From: Brucella rhizosphaerae
Lineage (GTDB): Bacteria > Pseudomonadota > Alphaproteobacteria > Rhizobiales > Rhizobiaceae
Assembly (NCBI RefSeq): GCF_002252475.1
Contig: NZ_NNRK01000016.1
Coordinates: 1 to 33,586 of the forward strand
DNA length: 33,586 nucleotides
Direction of reading: 5' to 3'
Position numbers and translations under genes: made by a program. Positions 33,497-33,586 of this stretch are shown here, in pieces (position 1 is the stretch's first letter; the number at the start of each line of letters is the position of its first letter). Under the pieces are notes generated by a model that ran no database searches, was not told where the DNA came from, and was given only the letters and a program-made list of their open reading frames with translations.

Positions 33497-33586
33497 TCAC
33501 CACCTTGTTCTGAAGCCGATTGTTGCTTTGAGGGCATAGCTGTCGGCGAAGTTGGTGAGGCTGGTATTGATGGAGCCTTCACCATA
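33497..33586 (-). CDS. Autotransporter C-terminus (partial, enters from the right)
   Basis: The last 29 codons of a minus-strand gene read YGEGSINTSLTNFADSY and then ALKATIGFRTRW, then TGA. A run of alternating polar/hydrophobic residues ending in an aromatic is the closing strand of an autotransporter beta-barrel. The remainder lies beyond the window. It may belong to the same family as the truncated autotransporter at the left end, which is also on the minus strand. Confidence 0.75.
   Translation of the reverse strand, partial: YGEGSINTSLTNFADSYALKATIGFRTRW

Overview
The window reads as accessory chromosomal DNA of an alphaproteobacterium of the Brucella/Ochrobactrum type. The support is an Aap-type amino-acid ABC transporter, moderately high GC, dense ATGA-coupled operons and autotransporter genes with proline/asparagine linkers. 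This assignment comes from recognising the protein families; no database search was run.

Left end (1-1385): the C-terminal half of an autotransporter (minus strand, running off the window) is joined directly to an ECF sigma factor that has lost its DNA-binding region 4. Both look like remnants at a recombination or deletion junction.

Catabolic island A (1872-14470): a plus-strand operon encodes a semialdehyde dehydrogenase, an AapJ-type binding protein, two AapQ/AapM-type permeases, a GntR/FCD regulator, an APH-fold small-molecule kinase broken by an in-frame TGA, a class III PLP enzyme resembling the AGXT2L phospho-lyases, and the ABC ATPase. Facing it are a tartrate/D-malate-type dehydrogenase and a second class III (omega) aminotransferase, with a second divergent GntR/FCD regulator. 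A perfect palindrome, GTGTTATAACAC, lies in both control regions. I infer a pathway that imports a hydroxylated amino acid or amine, phosphorylates it, removes phosphate and ammonia, and oxidises the resulting semialdehyde. Hydroxylysine is the best candidate.

Efflux and regulator region (14651-24117): an AaeA/AaeX/AaeB-type aromatic-acid efflux operon with a divergent AraC regulator; an MFS exporter with a divergent MerR regulator and a SoxR-like operator; a LysR regulator divergent from an SDR oxidoreductase and an amidohydrolase-family decarboxylase, with a perfect inverted repeat between them.

Metal or tetrapyrrole operon (24286-30990, minus strand): TonB-dependent receptor, a periplasmic membrane-anchored CobN-like chelatase homologue, a TolQ/ExbB-like channel protein and a DUF2149 protein with a membrane aspartate. 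This matches the layout of the Bacteroidetes hmuRS-UV haem genes and is the most interesting system here: a possible proton-motive-force-driven periplasmic dechelatase without CobS/CobT.

Right end (31500-33586): a DUF2130 coiled-coil/nuclease-like protein with an internal duplication, a gene-poor stretch with a strong hairpin, and the last 29 codons of another minus-strand autotransporter. No tRNA, rRNA, CRISPR array or insertion sequence was recognised.
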